64,000 nt of DNA from CAUZWH01 sp965224275 (GCA_965224275.1 CBDCYR010000015.1:248001-312000); one strand, 5' to 3'; counted from the first letter of the stretch, positions 25,097-33,999 are shown. The notes: generated from the letters alone by a model not told the origin. A program made the numbers and translations.

Positions 25097-26485
25097 ATGA
25101 ATACCAGCAATCATCAATTCCATCCCACCGTTCTGCGCGAATACGATATCCGCGGCATCGTCGGCGACACCCTTTCCACCGCCGACGCCTACGCGATCGG
25201 ACGAACCTTCGCCTCGATTATCGGAGAGGGCAACGCGTCGCCGCGTATCGCGACCGGGTTCGATGGCCGCCTCTCTTCCCCCGAACTCGAAAGCGAACTG
25301 GTCCGCGGCCTGACCGATGCCGGGGCCGACGTTGTGCGGATCGGCCTGGGGCCGACCCCGATGCTGTACTACACCGTACACACGCTCGACCTCGATGGCG
25401 GCATCATGGTGACCGGGTCGCATAATCCGCCCGACTACAACGGCTTCAAATTGATGCGCGGCAAGTCCGGTTTTTTCGGTGCCGACATCATTGATTTCGG
25501 CAAGCGTTCGGCCAGTGGCAATTGGTTGGCCCGCGACGGCCGCAGCGATCATCACGATGTCAGCGCGTCCTACCTTGATCGGCTGCTGCAGGACTATACG
25601 GCCGACGTTGCCCTCAAGATTGGTTGGGATGCCAGCAACGGCGCCACCGGCGATATGCTGGTTCGTTTGACCGAGCGTCTGCCCGGCACCCATACCGTCA
25701 TCAATGCCGAGATTGATGGCACCTTTCCCGCCCATCACCCGGATCCGACCGTGCCGGCCAATCTCGTCCAACTGCAGGATGCGGTAGCGGCCGGCGGCCT
25801 CGATCTTGGCATTGCCTTTGATGGCGATGGCGATCGTATCGGCGTCGTCGATGGCAATGCAGAAATCCTGTGGGCGGATCAATTCCTAGCACTGTTTGCC
25901 CGTGACGTCTTAAGCCAATTCCCCGGTGCGACCATCGTTGCCGACGTCAAATCGAGCCGGATATTGTTCGATGAGATCGCGCGCCTCGGCGGCAATCCGT
26001 TGATGTGGAAAACCGGCCACTCGTTGATCAAAAGTAAGATGGCCGAAGTCAACGCACCACTCGCCGGCGAACAATCCGCCCATATTTTCTTCGCCGACCA
26101 CTACTACGGGTTTGACGATGCCCTTTACGTTGCCGTCCGGTTGCTCGATTTCGTTGCCCTGTCAGGGCAAAGCCTCGCCGAATTGCGATCCGAGCTGCCA
26201 TCGGTCCTCAATACACCCGAACTCCGTTTTCCGTGCCCGGAGGAGCGCAAGTTTGCCGTGGTCGAGGAAGTGCGGGCACGGCTCGAACAAGCCGGTGCCG
26301 ATGTCAACGCGATCGACGGCGTTCGTGTGTCATCGGATGATGGCTGGTGGCTGCTGCGCGCGTCGAACACACAAGACGCCCTGGTCGCCCGCGCCGAAGC
26401 CTCGACCGACACCGGCCTCGAGCGGCTCAAGGCCGATCTCACCGACCAGATCATCGCCAGCGGATTAGAACCACCGTCGATGTAG
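25097..26485 (+). CDS. Phosphomannomutase/phosphoglucomutase (alpha-D-phosphohexomutase)
   Basis: A 462-residue phosphohexomutase. Substrate-entry EYDIRG, catalytic serine loop TGSHNPPDYNG, magnesium loop FDGDGDRIG and the phosphate-binding RASNTQ near the C-terminus are all present; the sugar loop reads GEQSAH where GEMSGH is common. It interconverts hexose 1- and 6-phosphates for surface polysaccharide precursors. Related enzymes sometimes act on pentoses, which would be relevant because no phosphopentomutase gene is visible in the nucleoside operon downstream; that is speculation. Upstream it is divergent from the oxidoreductase gene. REP-like hairpins follow its stop. Confidence 0.92.
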   Translation: MNTSNHQFHPTVLREYDIRGIVGDTLSTADAYAIGRTFASIIGEGNASPRIATGFDGRLSSPELESELVRGLTDAGADVVRIGLGPTPMLYYTVHTLDLDGGIMVTGSHNPPDYNGFKLMRGKSGFFGADIIDFGKRSASGNWLARDGRSDHHDVSASYLDRLLQDYTADVALKIGWDASNGATGDMLVRLTERLPGTHTVINAEIDGTFPAHHPDPTVPANLVQLQDAVAAGGLDLGIAFDGDGDRIGVVDGNAEILWADQFLALFARDVLSQFPGATIVADVKSSRILFDEIARLGGNPLMWKTGHSLIKSKMAEVNAPLAGEQSAHIFFADHYYGFDDALYVAVRLLDFVALSGQSLAELRSELPSVLNTPELRFPCPEERKFAVVEEVRARLEQAGADVNAIDGVRVSSDDGWWLLRASNTQDALVARAEASTDTGLERLKADLTDQIIASGLEPPSM

Positions 26486-26500
26486 TAGCCAATAAACAAC

Positions 26501-26605
26501 CCCCCTCACCCCACCCTCTCCCACAAGGGGAGAGGGCTTTTATTGTGCGAGTGGCAACGCCGGGACTCCCTCTCCCCTTGTGGGAGAGGGCGGGGGTGAG
26601 GGGTT
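26501..26605. repeat. Pair of inverted REP-like repeats, likely terminator
   Basis: A minus-oriented copy (26501-26537: CCCCCTCACC...GGGGAGAGGG) and a plus-oriented copy (26566-26605: CTCCCTCTCC...GGGTGAGGGG) face each other. In the first, CCCTCTCCC-ACAA-GGGGAGAGGG is followed by CTTTTATT, a plausible intrinsic terminator for the mutase gene. The pair separates two convergent genes. Confidence 0.85.
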
Positions 26606-26656
26606 GTGCCGACGGCACATTGAACAAGTTCGCCGTGCTCTATCGAGAATCAAACA

Positions 26657-27301
26657 CTACCGCCCCAGCTTCCGCGCCAGCCACTGCAACGCGATGATGG
26701 TTTTGGCATCGATGATCTCGCCGCCGTCGATCATCGCCAACGCGGTGTCGAGCGGCAACTCGACGACTTCGATGTCCTCGCTCTCCCCGACCCCGCCGCC
26801 CGCGTCGACGCGATCGGCCTGGCTCACCCGGCCAAGGAACAAGGCGATCTTTTCCGACGCGGCACCCGGGCTGACACAGAACGTGGAAATCGGCTCGAGA
26901 TCACCGTCGAACCGATAGCCTGCTTCCTCCATCAGCTCCTGGCGGGCCACGTCGAGGTGATTGTCACCCTCGGCGACACTGCCTGCGATCACTTCGAGCA
27001 CCCAGGCCGCAGCGAAGTCCTTCGTGTCGGGATCATCAAGGGCGATTCTGGCGAAGACGGGATAGCGAAACTGACGCACCAAAATCACCGCATCCATTTC
27101 GCCGTCGTAAAGCAAAACGGCGGCGCCATCGCCACGCTCGAACCTCACCCACTTGATCGGTTCGCACAGGCCGCCCTTGAGCAGGCTAAAGCGCAACGTT
27201 GCGTTGACGATGGTGAATGGCGACTGAAATACCGGCAGGGATTCCTCGGCGATGACGTCAACGTCGAATGCTCGGTTTCGCTGCGTGGAATTCTTCAGCA
27301 T
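26657..27301 (-). CDS. Nudix hydrolase, ADP-ribose/GDP-mannose pyrophosphatase type
   Basis: A 214-residue Nudix phosphohydrolase that cleaves a nucleoside diphosphate linked to another group (ADP-ribose type by layout). The Nudix box is GSVAEGDNHLDVARQELMEE followed by AGY. Compared with Gx5Ex7REUxEExGU, the first Glu is Asp and the Arg before Glu-Leu is Gln; the metal-binding EExG part is intact. The KWVRFERGDGAAVLLYD and LVRQFRYPVF strands match the YffH/ADPRase subgroup. ATG 27301 starts the fold; the open frame upstream reads through spacer and the IS end and is not coding. Its natural promoter region is interrupted by the IS at 27362. Confidence 0.82.
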   Translation of the reverse strand: MLKNSTQRNRAFDVDVIAEESLPVFQSPFTIVNATLRFSLLKGGLCEPIKWVRFERGDGAAVLLYDGEMDAVILVRQFRYPVFARIALDDPDTKDFAAAWVLEVIAGSVAEGDNHLDVARQELMEEAGYRFDGDLEPISTFCVSPGAASEKIALFLGRVSQADRVDAGGGVGESEDIEVVELPLDTALAMIDGGEIIDAKTIIALQWLARKLGR

Positions 27302-27352
27302 GGGTTTGTTTACCGTGGCTGTTAATAAAACAAGAAAGACTCTGGTTCTGCG

Positions 27353-27361
27353 GCCTAGGTC
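27353..27361. repeat. Target-site duplication, left copy
   Basis: GCCTAGGTC directly precedes the left inverted repeat of the insertion sequence and is repeated exactly after its right end (28756-28764). A 9-bp duplication fits the IS256 family. Confidence 0.9.
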
Positions 27362-28755
27362 GGTTGTGTCTCGAAAGTGGTGGAAATTGGTTTTGGCGCC
27401 TCTCCGAGCGGGTTGAGTTTTGCGGCGGTCAGGCCGCGCGGTCAAGGGTTTCGTCGGCGATTAGCTGATCGAGGGTTTCCCATCCATCGACTTTGCGCAT
27501 CTGGATTTGGCCGGAAGCGAGGAGCGCCCAGAGGAGCATCGGCACTGTTTCGGGACACGGCAGCACGGTCTGTGTTTTGATCCGGCGCTTGAACTCCTCG
27601 TTGAGACGCTCAATGGCGTTGGTCGTTCGGGCTGATTTCCATTGGCTCTTGGACAGGCGCGTGAAGGTAAAGAGCTTGTCGCCCGCTTCTGCGAGGCTGT
27701 CCGCGACGGCCCTGCATTTCAGCCGCCACTTGCGGACAAACGCCTTGCGGCGGGTTTCCACCTCGGAGGCAGTGTCGGCATAGATCATATCGCGGTAATC
27801 TTCGCTCAGCTCGTCATGCATGTGTTTGGGAGCATGACCCAGAAGGTTGCGGTGCTTGTGCACGGTGCAGCGTTGAACGGGAAGGTCATCGCCCCAAAGC
27901 GCCGACAGAGCCGCCTCCAGTCCCGGCGCGCCATCGACGATGACAAACCCGGGCCGTTTCAGTCCACGCGCATCAAGGTCGTCGAGGAACTGGCGCCACG
28001 CCGCCTGGCTTTCTCCGCCCATATTCCCGATCGAAAGCAAGACCTTCTGGCCATCCCGGCGCACCCCTATAGCCGCGAGAACCGAGATGTTGGTGGCCTT
28101 GCGATCCAGTCGGGTCTTGATCACAGTGCCGTCAAGGATCAGCCGAACGATATCCTCATCCGCGAGGCCACGGCTGCACCAGGCGTCCCAATCGACCTTC
28201 ACCTTGCGCCACGCCCGGCTCACAACGTCCTTGCTCACAGCACCCCCGAAGAGCCCGAACAGCGCGCGTTTCACCCGCCGCGTGTTGGTTCCGGACAGAT
28301 ACACCGAAGCGATCAGCGCCTCGGCCTTTCTGGTCAGCCGCTGGTAGCGCGGCAGCGCCCGCGAACGCCATTCCGACGCCCGACCGTCTTCCTCAACGAT
28401 CCGTGCACGCGGCACGCTCACCCTCTCGGTCCCGAATGTCCCCGTCAGTTGCCGCTCCCGGTGCCCGTTCCGATACCCTTGCCGAAGCGCGTCCTCTCGA
28501 CCGTATCGGCAGCGCCCGAGAAACTGCGCAAGTTCCTCCTCAAAAACGGCCTCGATCGTGGATCTGATGTTCTCCCGCAGCCGGTCCTCGAGCGGATCAT
28601 AGCCGGCGTCATTGGCCAGTAGCGAAAGCGCGGAAGTCTCGGTAGTGTTCTTCATGGCGTGATCTCCTTGGCGGTGCTAGCCGCCGGTTGGGTGGTTGTC
28701 TTGTCACCCGGAGATTACGCCATCCTCAAATTTCCACCACTTTCGAGACACAGCC
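27362..28755. mobile_element. Complete IS256-family insertion sequence
   Basis: The element is 1394 bp. Its ends are inverted repeats of about 27 bp: left GGTTGTGTCTCGAAAGTGG (continuing TGGAAATT), right the reverse complement with one change (GGCTGTGTC...). It is flanked by a 9-bp direct repeat GCCTAGGTC and carries one transposase gene. Intact ends, an exact target duplication and an open transposase frame point to a recent insertion. It separates the Nudix gene from bmpA, lying in what was about 110 bp of shared divergent promoter. Confidence 0.95.
27429..28655 (-). CDS. IS256 (Mutator)-family transposase
   Basis: A 408-residue DDE transposase. Mutator-type features are visible: an N-terminal LRENIRSTIEAVFEEELAQF with FLGRCRYGREDALRQGYRNG, the first catalytic Asp in LILDGTVIKTRLDRK, the second in FVIVDGAPGLEAAL, the QRCTVHKHRNLLGH segment, and the final Glu in RTTNAIERLNEEFKRRI. 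Full length with no internal stops, so probably functional. It is transcribed toward the Nudix gene, away from the nucleoside operon. Confidence 0.95.
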   Translation of the reverse strand: MKNTTETSALSLLANDAGYDPLEDRLRENIRSTIEAVFEEELAQFLGRCRYGREDALRQGYRNGHRERQLTGTFGTERVSVPRARIVEEDGRASEWRSRALPRYQRLTRKAEALIASVYLSGTNTRRVKRALFGLFGGAVSKDVVSRAWRKVKVDWDAWCSRGLADEDIVRLILDGTVIKTRLDRKATNISVLAAIGVRRDGQKVLLSIGNMGGESQAAWRQFLDDLDARGLKRPGFVIVDGAPGLEAALSALWGDDLPVQRCTVHKHRNLLGHAPKHMHDELSEDYRDMIYADTASEVETRRKAFVRKWRLKCRAVADSLAEAGDKLFTFTRLSKSQWKSARTTNAIERLNEEFKRRIKTQTVLPCPETVPMLLWALLASGQIQMRKVDGWETLDQLIADETLDRAA

Positions 28756-28764
28756 GCCTAGGTC
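28756..28764. repeat. Target-site duplication, right copy
   Basis: GCCTAGGTC, identical to 27353-27361, immediately after the right inverted repeat of the IS. Confidence 0.9.
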
Positions 28765-28811
28765 TCCGCTAAGGTATCTCTAACGTAACGTCAGTTTAGG
28801 GAGGTCACAGC

Positions 28812-29795
28812 ATGAAACGCTGTCTCATTGCCGCTTTGGCGGCACTCGCACTTTCGTTCTCAGTATCGGTCCAGGCTGCCGATTTTGCCGCAGCCGTCGT
28901 CTTCGACATGGGCGGCAAGTTCGACAAGTCGTTCAACCAGGCCGCCTACGCCGGTGCTGAGCGCTTCAAGAAGGAAACCGGAATTGTCTATCGCGAATTC
29001 GAGGTCACCAGCCCGACCCAGCGCGAGCAGGCGATTCGCAACATGGCCCGTCGCGGTGCCACGGTCGTCGTTGGTATCGGTTTTGCCCAGGCCGCGGCGG
29101 TTGAGAAAGTCGCCAAGGAGTTTCCCGACACCAAGTTCGCGTTGATCGACGGCGTCGTCGATCTGCCGAACGTCCGCTCCATCGTGTTCAAGGAGCACGA
29201 GGGCTCGTTCCTGGTTGGCATGGCCGCCGCCATCGCGTCGAAGACCGGCAAAGTCGGGTTTATCGGCGGCATGGATATTCCGCTAATCCGCAACTTTGCG
29301 GCTGGGTATGCCGAAGGCGCCAAATATGTGAACCCGAATGTCGAGGTTTACCAGAACATGACCGGCACCACGCCGGCCGCCTGGAACAACCCGACCAAGG
29401 GCGGCGAATTGGCACGCAGCCAGTTCGGGCGCGGCGCTGATGTGGTTTATGCCGCGGCTGGTGGCACCGGCACCGGTGTCTATCAGGCGGCTGTTGATGC
29501 CGGTAAGTTCGCAATTGGCGTCGACTCGAACCAAAACTACCTGCACCCGGGCACGATGTTGACCTCAATGATCAAGCGGGTCGATGTCGCCATCTACAAC
29601 GCCTTCAAAGATGCGAAGGACGGTAAATGGTCGAGCGGCCTACAGGTGTTGGGTCTTGCCGAAGATGGCGTCGGTTGGGCGATTGACGAGCACAACCGTA
29701 GCCTGATTAGCGCTGACATGGAGTCCAAGATCGAAAAGGCTCGCATGGACATCATTGCCGGCAGGGTCGTGGTTAAGGGTTACAAGTCAAACTAA
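28812..29795 (+). CDS. BMP-family nucleoside-binding protein of an ABC importer
   Basis: A 327-residue periplasmic binding protein of the PnrA/BmpA/Med type, which binds purine and pyrimidine nucleosides. The signal peptide (1-22, cleavage at VQA-AD) has no lipobox cysteine. The mature protein starts FAAAVVFDMGGKFDKSFNQA, the family signature, with GATVVVGIGF, KVGFIGGMDIPLI and GVDSNQN strands of the two lobes. GGGAGG lies 8 nt upstream of ATG 28812. It is the first gene of a transporter-plus-catabolism operon, and a hairpin after its stop could hold down readthrough so that binding protein is made in excess. Its promoter lies next to, or inside, the IS256 element. Confidence 0.93.
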   Translation: MKRCLIAALAALALSFSVSVQAADFAAAVVFDMGGKFDKSFNQAAYAGAERFKKETGIVYREFEVTSPTQREQAIRNMARRGATVVVGIGFAQAAAVEKVAKEFPDTKFALIDGVVDLPNVRSIVFKEHEGSFLVGMAAAIASKTGKVGFIGGMDIPLIRNFAAGYAEGAKYVNPNVEVYQNMTGTTPAAWNNPTKGGELARSQFGRGADVVYAAAGGTGTGVYQAAVDAGKFAIGVDSNQNYLHPGTMLTSMIKRVDVAIYNAFKDAKDGKWSSGLQVLGLAEDGVGWAIDEHNRSLISADMESKIEKARMDIIAGRVVVKGYKSN

Positions 29796-29820
29796 CGATC
29801 GACCTATAACCCTATCAATG

Positions 29821-29870
29821 CCCCGTTCCGATCCTGCTCCAGCGACGAGCAGGGTTGGAGCGGGGATTTT
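29821..29870 (+). terminator. Hairpin between bmpA-type gene and ATPase gene (attenuating terminator)
   Basis: CCCCG-TTCC-TCCTGCTC pairs with GAGCAGG-TGGA-CGGGG around a CAGCGAC loop, followed by ATTTTGATTTTC. A stem of this strength after the binding-protein gene, with the operon continuing, is typical of partial termination or 3-prime-end protection that raises binding protein relative to permease. Confidence 0.65.
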
Positions 29871-29930
29871 GATTTTCGCTGGTGCGTTTCTTCGCATCGG
29901 CTACTCATCCGCCTACCAGGAAGCGCGCGC

Positions 29931-31490
29931 GTGACGTCCGCAACCGAACCCATTGCTTCATCGACCGGAGCGCCCGCACTCGAACTGCGCGATGTCGATA
30001 AGTGGTTCGGGGCGGTTCACGCCAACAACAAGATCTCCTTCGCCGTGCCGGCTGGCACGATTCACGGCATCATTGGCGAGAATGGTGCCGGCAAATCGAC
30101 GTTGATGAGTATCGTCTACGGCTACTATCAAGCCGATGATGGCGAGATCATCGTCGACGGCAAGATCGTTCGGATCGACGGTCCCCAAGATGCTCTGCGC
30201 CACGGGATTGGCATGGTTCACCAGCACTTCATGCTGGTCGATCCTTTCTCTGTGCTGGAGAACGTCATTCTCGGGGTCGAAAGCGGCCAGATGTTGGCCC
30301 CCAGCCTTGATGCGGCGCGAGTTGAACTTGAGCGCATCGAACGCGACTACAATCTTGAAGTCGATCCCGACGCGATTGTTGAAACGCTGCCGGTGGGTTT
30401 GCGTCAACGCGTTGAGATCCTGAAAGCTCTCTATCGTGGCGCCGAAATTCTGATCCTCGACGAGCCGACCGGTGTTCTGACACCGCAGGAAGTTGACCAC
30501 CTCTTTCGAATTCTTCGCGCGCTCCGGGATCAGGGAAAAACCGTCATCCTCATCACGCATAAGCTCCGCGAAATTATGGCGCTCACCGAAAACGTGACGG
30601 TTATGCGCCAGGGGGAAGTTGTTGCCAACGTCAAAACCGAAGACACATCGCGCGAGCAACTCGCCGAACTAATGGTCGGCCGCTCGGTATTGCTGCGGGT
30701 CGAAAAAACCCCGGCCCAGCCGCAGGACGTCGTCCTCTCCATAGAAAACTTAAGAGTCTCCGATGGCGAGGGTATCCCGCGCGTTAAAGATGTCAGTTTT
30801 GATATCCGCGCCGGTGAAATCGTCGGCATCGCCGGTGTCGCCGGCAACGGTCAATCGGAGCTGCTCGAGGCGCTCGCGGGAATCAGGGACGCTGATGCCG
30901 GCCGCATTGTCCTCAAAGGTGAGGACATCACCAAACAGGCCGGTGCCGCCAAAGCACGCCGCCGCCAGGGGATGGCGCATGTTCCCGAAGACCGGCATCG
31001 CATGGGACTGGTGGTTTCGTTTGTCGCCAATGAAAGCGCGATACTCGGACATCAGGACAACCCGATGTATACCGGGCCGATCTTGATGAAACGCGATGCG
31101 ATCCTCGCCGACGTCGGTGAGAAAATGCAGAGCTACGACGTGCGCCCGCAGAACCCGTTATTGCGAACCGCATCATTCAGCGGCGGCAATCAGCAGAAAA
31201 TCGTGCTCGCGCGCGAGATGGATACCGACCCCGATCTGCTATTGGTCGGGCAGCCGACCCGAGGCGTTGATATCGGCGCGATTGAATTTATTCATCAGCG
31301 CCTGATCGGCATGCGCGATGCCGGCAAGGCGATCCTATTGGTTTCGGTGGAGCTTGACGAAATCATGTCGCTCGCTGATCGCATCATCGTGATGTTCGAC
31401 GGCGGTATCGTCGGCGAGGTCGTGCAAGACAAGGCAACCGAGCAGATGCTCGGGCTGATGATGGCCGGCGAACGGGTGGCAGCCGCCTGA
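29931..31490 (+). CDS. Nucleoside ABC importer, double ATP-binding subunit
   Basis: A 519-residue protein with two fused nucleotide-binding domains, as in sugar/nucleoside importers (NupA/YufO, RbsA type). The first domain has Walker A GENGAGKST (49-57), the Q loop in GMVHQHFMLV and Walker B ILILDEPTGVL. The second has a degenerate Walker A, GVAGNGQSE, a signature FSGGNQQKIVLAREM and LLVGQPTRGVDIG. GTG 29931 begins the protein; no ATG suits better. The stop overlaps the start of the next gene (TGATG). Works with the permeases at 31490 and 32624. Confidence 0.93.
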   Translation: MTSATEPIASSTGAPALELRDVDKWFGAVHANNKISFAVPAGTIHGIIGENGAGKSTLMSIVYGYYQADDGEIIVDGKIVRIDGPQDALRHGIGMVHQHFMLVDPFSVLENVILGVESGQMLAPSLDAARVELERIERDYNLEVDPDAIVETLPVGLRQRVEILKALYRGAEILILDEPTGVLTPQEVDHLFRILRALRDQGKTVILITHKLREIMALTENVTVMRQGEVVANVKTEDTSREQLAELMVGRSVLLRVEKTPAQPQDVVLSIENLRVSDGEGIPRVKDVSFDIRAGEIVGIAGVAGNGQSELLEALAGIRDADAGRIVLKGEDITKQAGAAKARRRQGMAHVPEDRHRMGLVVSFVANESAILGHQDNPMYTGPILMKRDAILADVGEKMQSYDVRPQNPLLRTASFSGGNQQKIVLAREMDTDPDLLLVGQPTRGVDIGAIEFIHQRLIGMRDAGKAILLVSVELDEIMSLADRIIVMFDGGIVGEVVQDKATEQMLGLMMAGERVAAA

Positions 31491-32620
31491 TGGTAACGCT
31501 CGCACCACCCGCGCAGGTGCCGCGTTGGGTCACCCACGCCCTGGTCCCCGCGGCCAATTTGATCGTCGCCTTCATCATTGCCGGGATCATCATCGCATTG
31601 ATCGGCGAAGACCCGTTTCTGGCCCTTCGTCTGCTCGTGTTCGGCGCGTTCGGCAATCTCGAATTCATCGGCTTCACGCTCTACTTCACGACGAACTTCA
31701 TTTTCACCGGCCTCGCGGTTGCGGTCGGCTTCCACTGCATGCTGTTCAATATCGGCGGTGAGGGTCAGGCCTATATCGGTGGGCTTGGCGTTGGTCTGGT
31801 CGCACTCCTGCTCGGCGGTTGGCCGGCGCCGATCATAATCCTTCTGGGCATCCTGGCCTCGATCCTGTTTGGCGCGGCATGGGCCGTGATCCCCGCTTAC
31901 CTGCAAGCCAAGCGCGGCAGCCACATCGTCATCACGACGATAATGTTCAATTTCATCGCTGCCGCGCTGATGACCTATCTGCTTGTCGAAGTTTTGATCG
32001 AACCGGGTCAGCAGGCGCCACGAGGCCGTGAGTTCGACGCCAGCGCCTGGCTTCCGTTCATGCACGAAGCCTTCGCGTGGTTTGGCGTAACGATCGACAG
32101 GTCATCCCTCAATCTCTCGTTCCTGCTGGCGATCGCCGCGTCGTTCTTTGTCTGGATCCTGATCTGGCACACGCGCTGGGGCTACGAGATTCGAACGGTC
32201 GGCGCCAATCCCAACGCTGCCGTCTATGCCGGCATTTCGCCGGCCCGCAACATTATCCTGGCAATGGTGATCTCGGGAGCGCTCGCCGGCATGGTCGGGG
32301 TGAACGAAATAATGGGCGTGCACCACCGCCTGATCCTCGATTTCACCGGTGGCTTCGGCTTCGTCGGCATCGCGGTCGCGCTGATGGGACGCAATCACCC
32401 GTTTGGCATCTTCCTCGCCGCACTACTGTTTGGCGCGCTCTACCAGGGCGGCGCCGAACTGGCGTTCGACATGCCCACGGTAACCCGCGATATGGTGGTC
32501 GTTATTCAGGGCCTGGTCATCCTGTTTAGCGGGGCGATGGAGCACGTGTTCCGACCCCATATCGTCGCTGCCTATATGCGCCTGCGCCACGGTTCCCAGG
32601 TTCCGGTTATGGTCGACTAA
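31490..32620 (+). CDS. Nucleoside ABC importer permease 1
   Basis: A 376-residue membrane protein of the BPD_transp_2 class (YufP/NupB type) with about ten hydrophobic segments. Family marks: FNIGGEGQAYIGGLGVGLVA in the first half, KRGSHIVITTIMFNFIAAAL and the coupling region GANPNAAVYAGISPARNIIL; GFGFVGIAVALMGRNHPFG near the end. It starts inside the stop codon of the ATPase gene. With the second permease it forms the heterodimeric channel. Confidence 0.93.
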   Translation: MVTLAPPAQVPRWVTHALVPAANLIVAFIIAGIIIALIGEDPFLALRLLVFGAFGNLEFIGFTLYFTTNFIFTGLAVAVGFHCMLFNIGGEGQAYIGGLGVGLVALLLGGWPAPIIILLGILASILFGAAWAVIPAYLQAKRGSHIVITTIMFNFIAAALMTYLLVEVLIEPGQQAPRGREFDASAWLPFMHEAFAWFGVTIDRSSLNLSFLLAIAASFFVWILIWHTRWGYEIRTVGANPNAAVYAGISPARNIILAMVISGALAGMVGVNEIMGVHHRLILDFTGGFGFVGIAVALMGRNHPFGIFLAALLFGALYQGGAELAFDMPTVTRDMVVVIQGLVILFSGAMEHVFRPHIVAAYMRLRHGSQVPVMVD

Positions 32621-32623
32621 TCA

Positions 32624-33598
32624 ATGGAAGAGTTCTTCACCCTCGTCGTCCTGCTCGTCGATGCAACGTTTCGCGTTGCCACACCGCTGATTCTCGCGGC
32701 GCTTGGGGGGCTGTTCTGCGAACGCTCGGGCGTTGTCGATATCGCGCTCGAGGGCAAGATGTTGGGCGCAGCGTTTGCAGCCGCGGCGATGGCATCGGTT
32801 TCCGGCTCGGCGTGGGTCGGCCTGCTGTTTGGCATCATGTTCGCGATGTTTCTGTCCATGCTGCATGCTTATGCCTGCGTTACTCACAAGGGTGATCAAG
32901 TGGTCTCAGGCATGGCGATCAATATTCTGGTTGCCGGATTGGGGCCGACGCTGGCGTTGGCCTGGTTCAAGTTGGGCGGTCAAACACCGGCGCTTACCGG
33001 CGACGCGCGCTTTAAACCAATTACCCTGCCGTTGGCGGACGCGCTCGCCGATGTCGCCGTTATCGGTGGCCTCTATTCTGAAATCGTGAGCGGTCATTTC
33101 ATCATCGTCTATATTGCGTTTGCCGCGGTGCCGCTCACCGCGTGGATCGTCTACCGCACCCGCTTCGGATTGCGGTTGCGGGCGGTCGGCGAGAGTCCTG
33201 AAGCGGTTGATACCGCCGGCATCTCGGTGGATCGGATGCGTTATCAGGCGCTGCTGGTAACCGGGTTGTTGTGCGGCATCGCCGGTGCCTATCTGTCGAC
33301 GGCACAAACGGCTTCGTTCATTCGCGACATGTCAGCCGGTCAAGGCTTCATCGCCCTGGCGGCCCTGATTTTCGGCAAGTGGCGGCCCTACCCGACGATG
33401 CTCGCCTGTCTGCTGTTTGCCTTTGCCGACGCCCTGCAGGTGCGCTTACAAGGCGTCGATGTTCCTGGAATCGGCGTGATCCCGGTTCAGTTCATTCAAG
33501 CGATGCCTTTTGTTTTGACCGTGGTCGTGCTCGCGGGTTTCGTTGGTAGGGCCGTGGCGCCCCGCGCCAGCGGCATCCCCTACGTCAAGGAACGTTAG
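32624..33598 (+). CDS. Nucleoside ABC importer permease 2
   Basis: A 324-residue membrane protein of the YufQ/NupC type. It shows RVATPLILAALGGLFCERSG, VDIALEGKMLGAAF, the KGDQVVSGMAINI segment, the coupling stretch GESPEAVDTAGISVDRMRYQ and SAGQGFIALAALIFGKWRP, the last being characteristic. It starts 3 nt after the first permease and its TAG overlaps the GTG start of the deaminase gene. Confidence 0.93.
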   Translation: MEEFFTLVVLLVDATFRVATPLILAALGGLFCERSGVVDIALEGKMLGAAFAAAAMASVSGSAWVGLLFGIMFAMFLSMLHAYACVTHKGDQVVSGMAINILVAGLGPTLALAWFKLGGQTPALTGDARFKPITLPLADALADVAVIGGLYSEIVSGHFIIVYIAFAAVPLTAWIVYRTRFGLRLRAVGESPEAVDTAGISVDRMRYQALLVTGLLCGIAGAYLSTAQTASFIRDMSAGQGFIALAALIFGKWRPYPTMLACLLFAFADALQVRLQGVDVPGIGVIPVQFIQAMPFVLTVVVLAGFVGRAVAPRASGIPYVKER

Positions 33599-33999
33599 TG
33601 TCTGTCCTTGAAGACATGGTCACTGCCGCCCGCGCCGTACGCGAAAAGGCCTACGCCCCCTACTCGCGGTTCAAGGTGGGCGCCTGCTTGCGAACCGATA
33701 CCGGGCAGCTGGTGGTTGGCGCCAACGTCGAAAACGCGGCCTACCCGCAAGGCCAATGTGCCGAAGCCTCGGCGATCGGCAACATGATCGCGAACGGCAG
33801 TGGCGATAAGGTCGTCGAGGTCGTTGTCATGGGCGGTGGCGACGCCCTGTGCACGCCATGCGGCGGTTGCCGCCAGCGCCTAAACGAATTCGCCACCGAG
33901 GCGACACCGGTTCATGTTTGCGGCCCCGAAGGTGTACGCGAGACCTTCACCCTCGGAGAACTCCTGCCGGGCGCCTTCGGTCCCCATAATCTCGATTAG
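33598..33999 (+). CDS. cdd: Cytidine deaminase
   Basis: A 133-residue homotetrameric-type cytidine deaminase converting (deoxy)cytidine to (deoxy)uridine. Zinc ligands C54 (CAE, with catalytic E56), C88 and C91 (PCGGC) are all present, and FKVGACLRT and NVENAAYPQG form the substrate pocket. GTG 33598 overlaps the preceding stop. In this operon it would feed imported cytidine into the phosphorylase step. Confidence 0.95.
   Translation: MSVLEDMVTAARAVREKAYAPYSRFKVGACLRTDTGQLVVGANVENAAYPQGQCAEASAIGNMIANGSGDKVVEVVVMGGGDALCTPCGGCRQRLNEFATEATPVHVCGPEGVRETFTLGELLPGAFGPHNLD

Noticed and set aside
27642..28622. Long open frame on the plus strand inside the IS element
   Set aside because: It is antisense to a full-length IS256 transposase with all catalytic motifs; the antisense product has no family look and arises from GC-rich codon bias.
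28765..28811. Purine riboswitch ahead of bmpA
   Set aside because: Only 47 bp remain between the IS and the gene, and no riboswitch-like paired structure or conserved core is visible.
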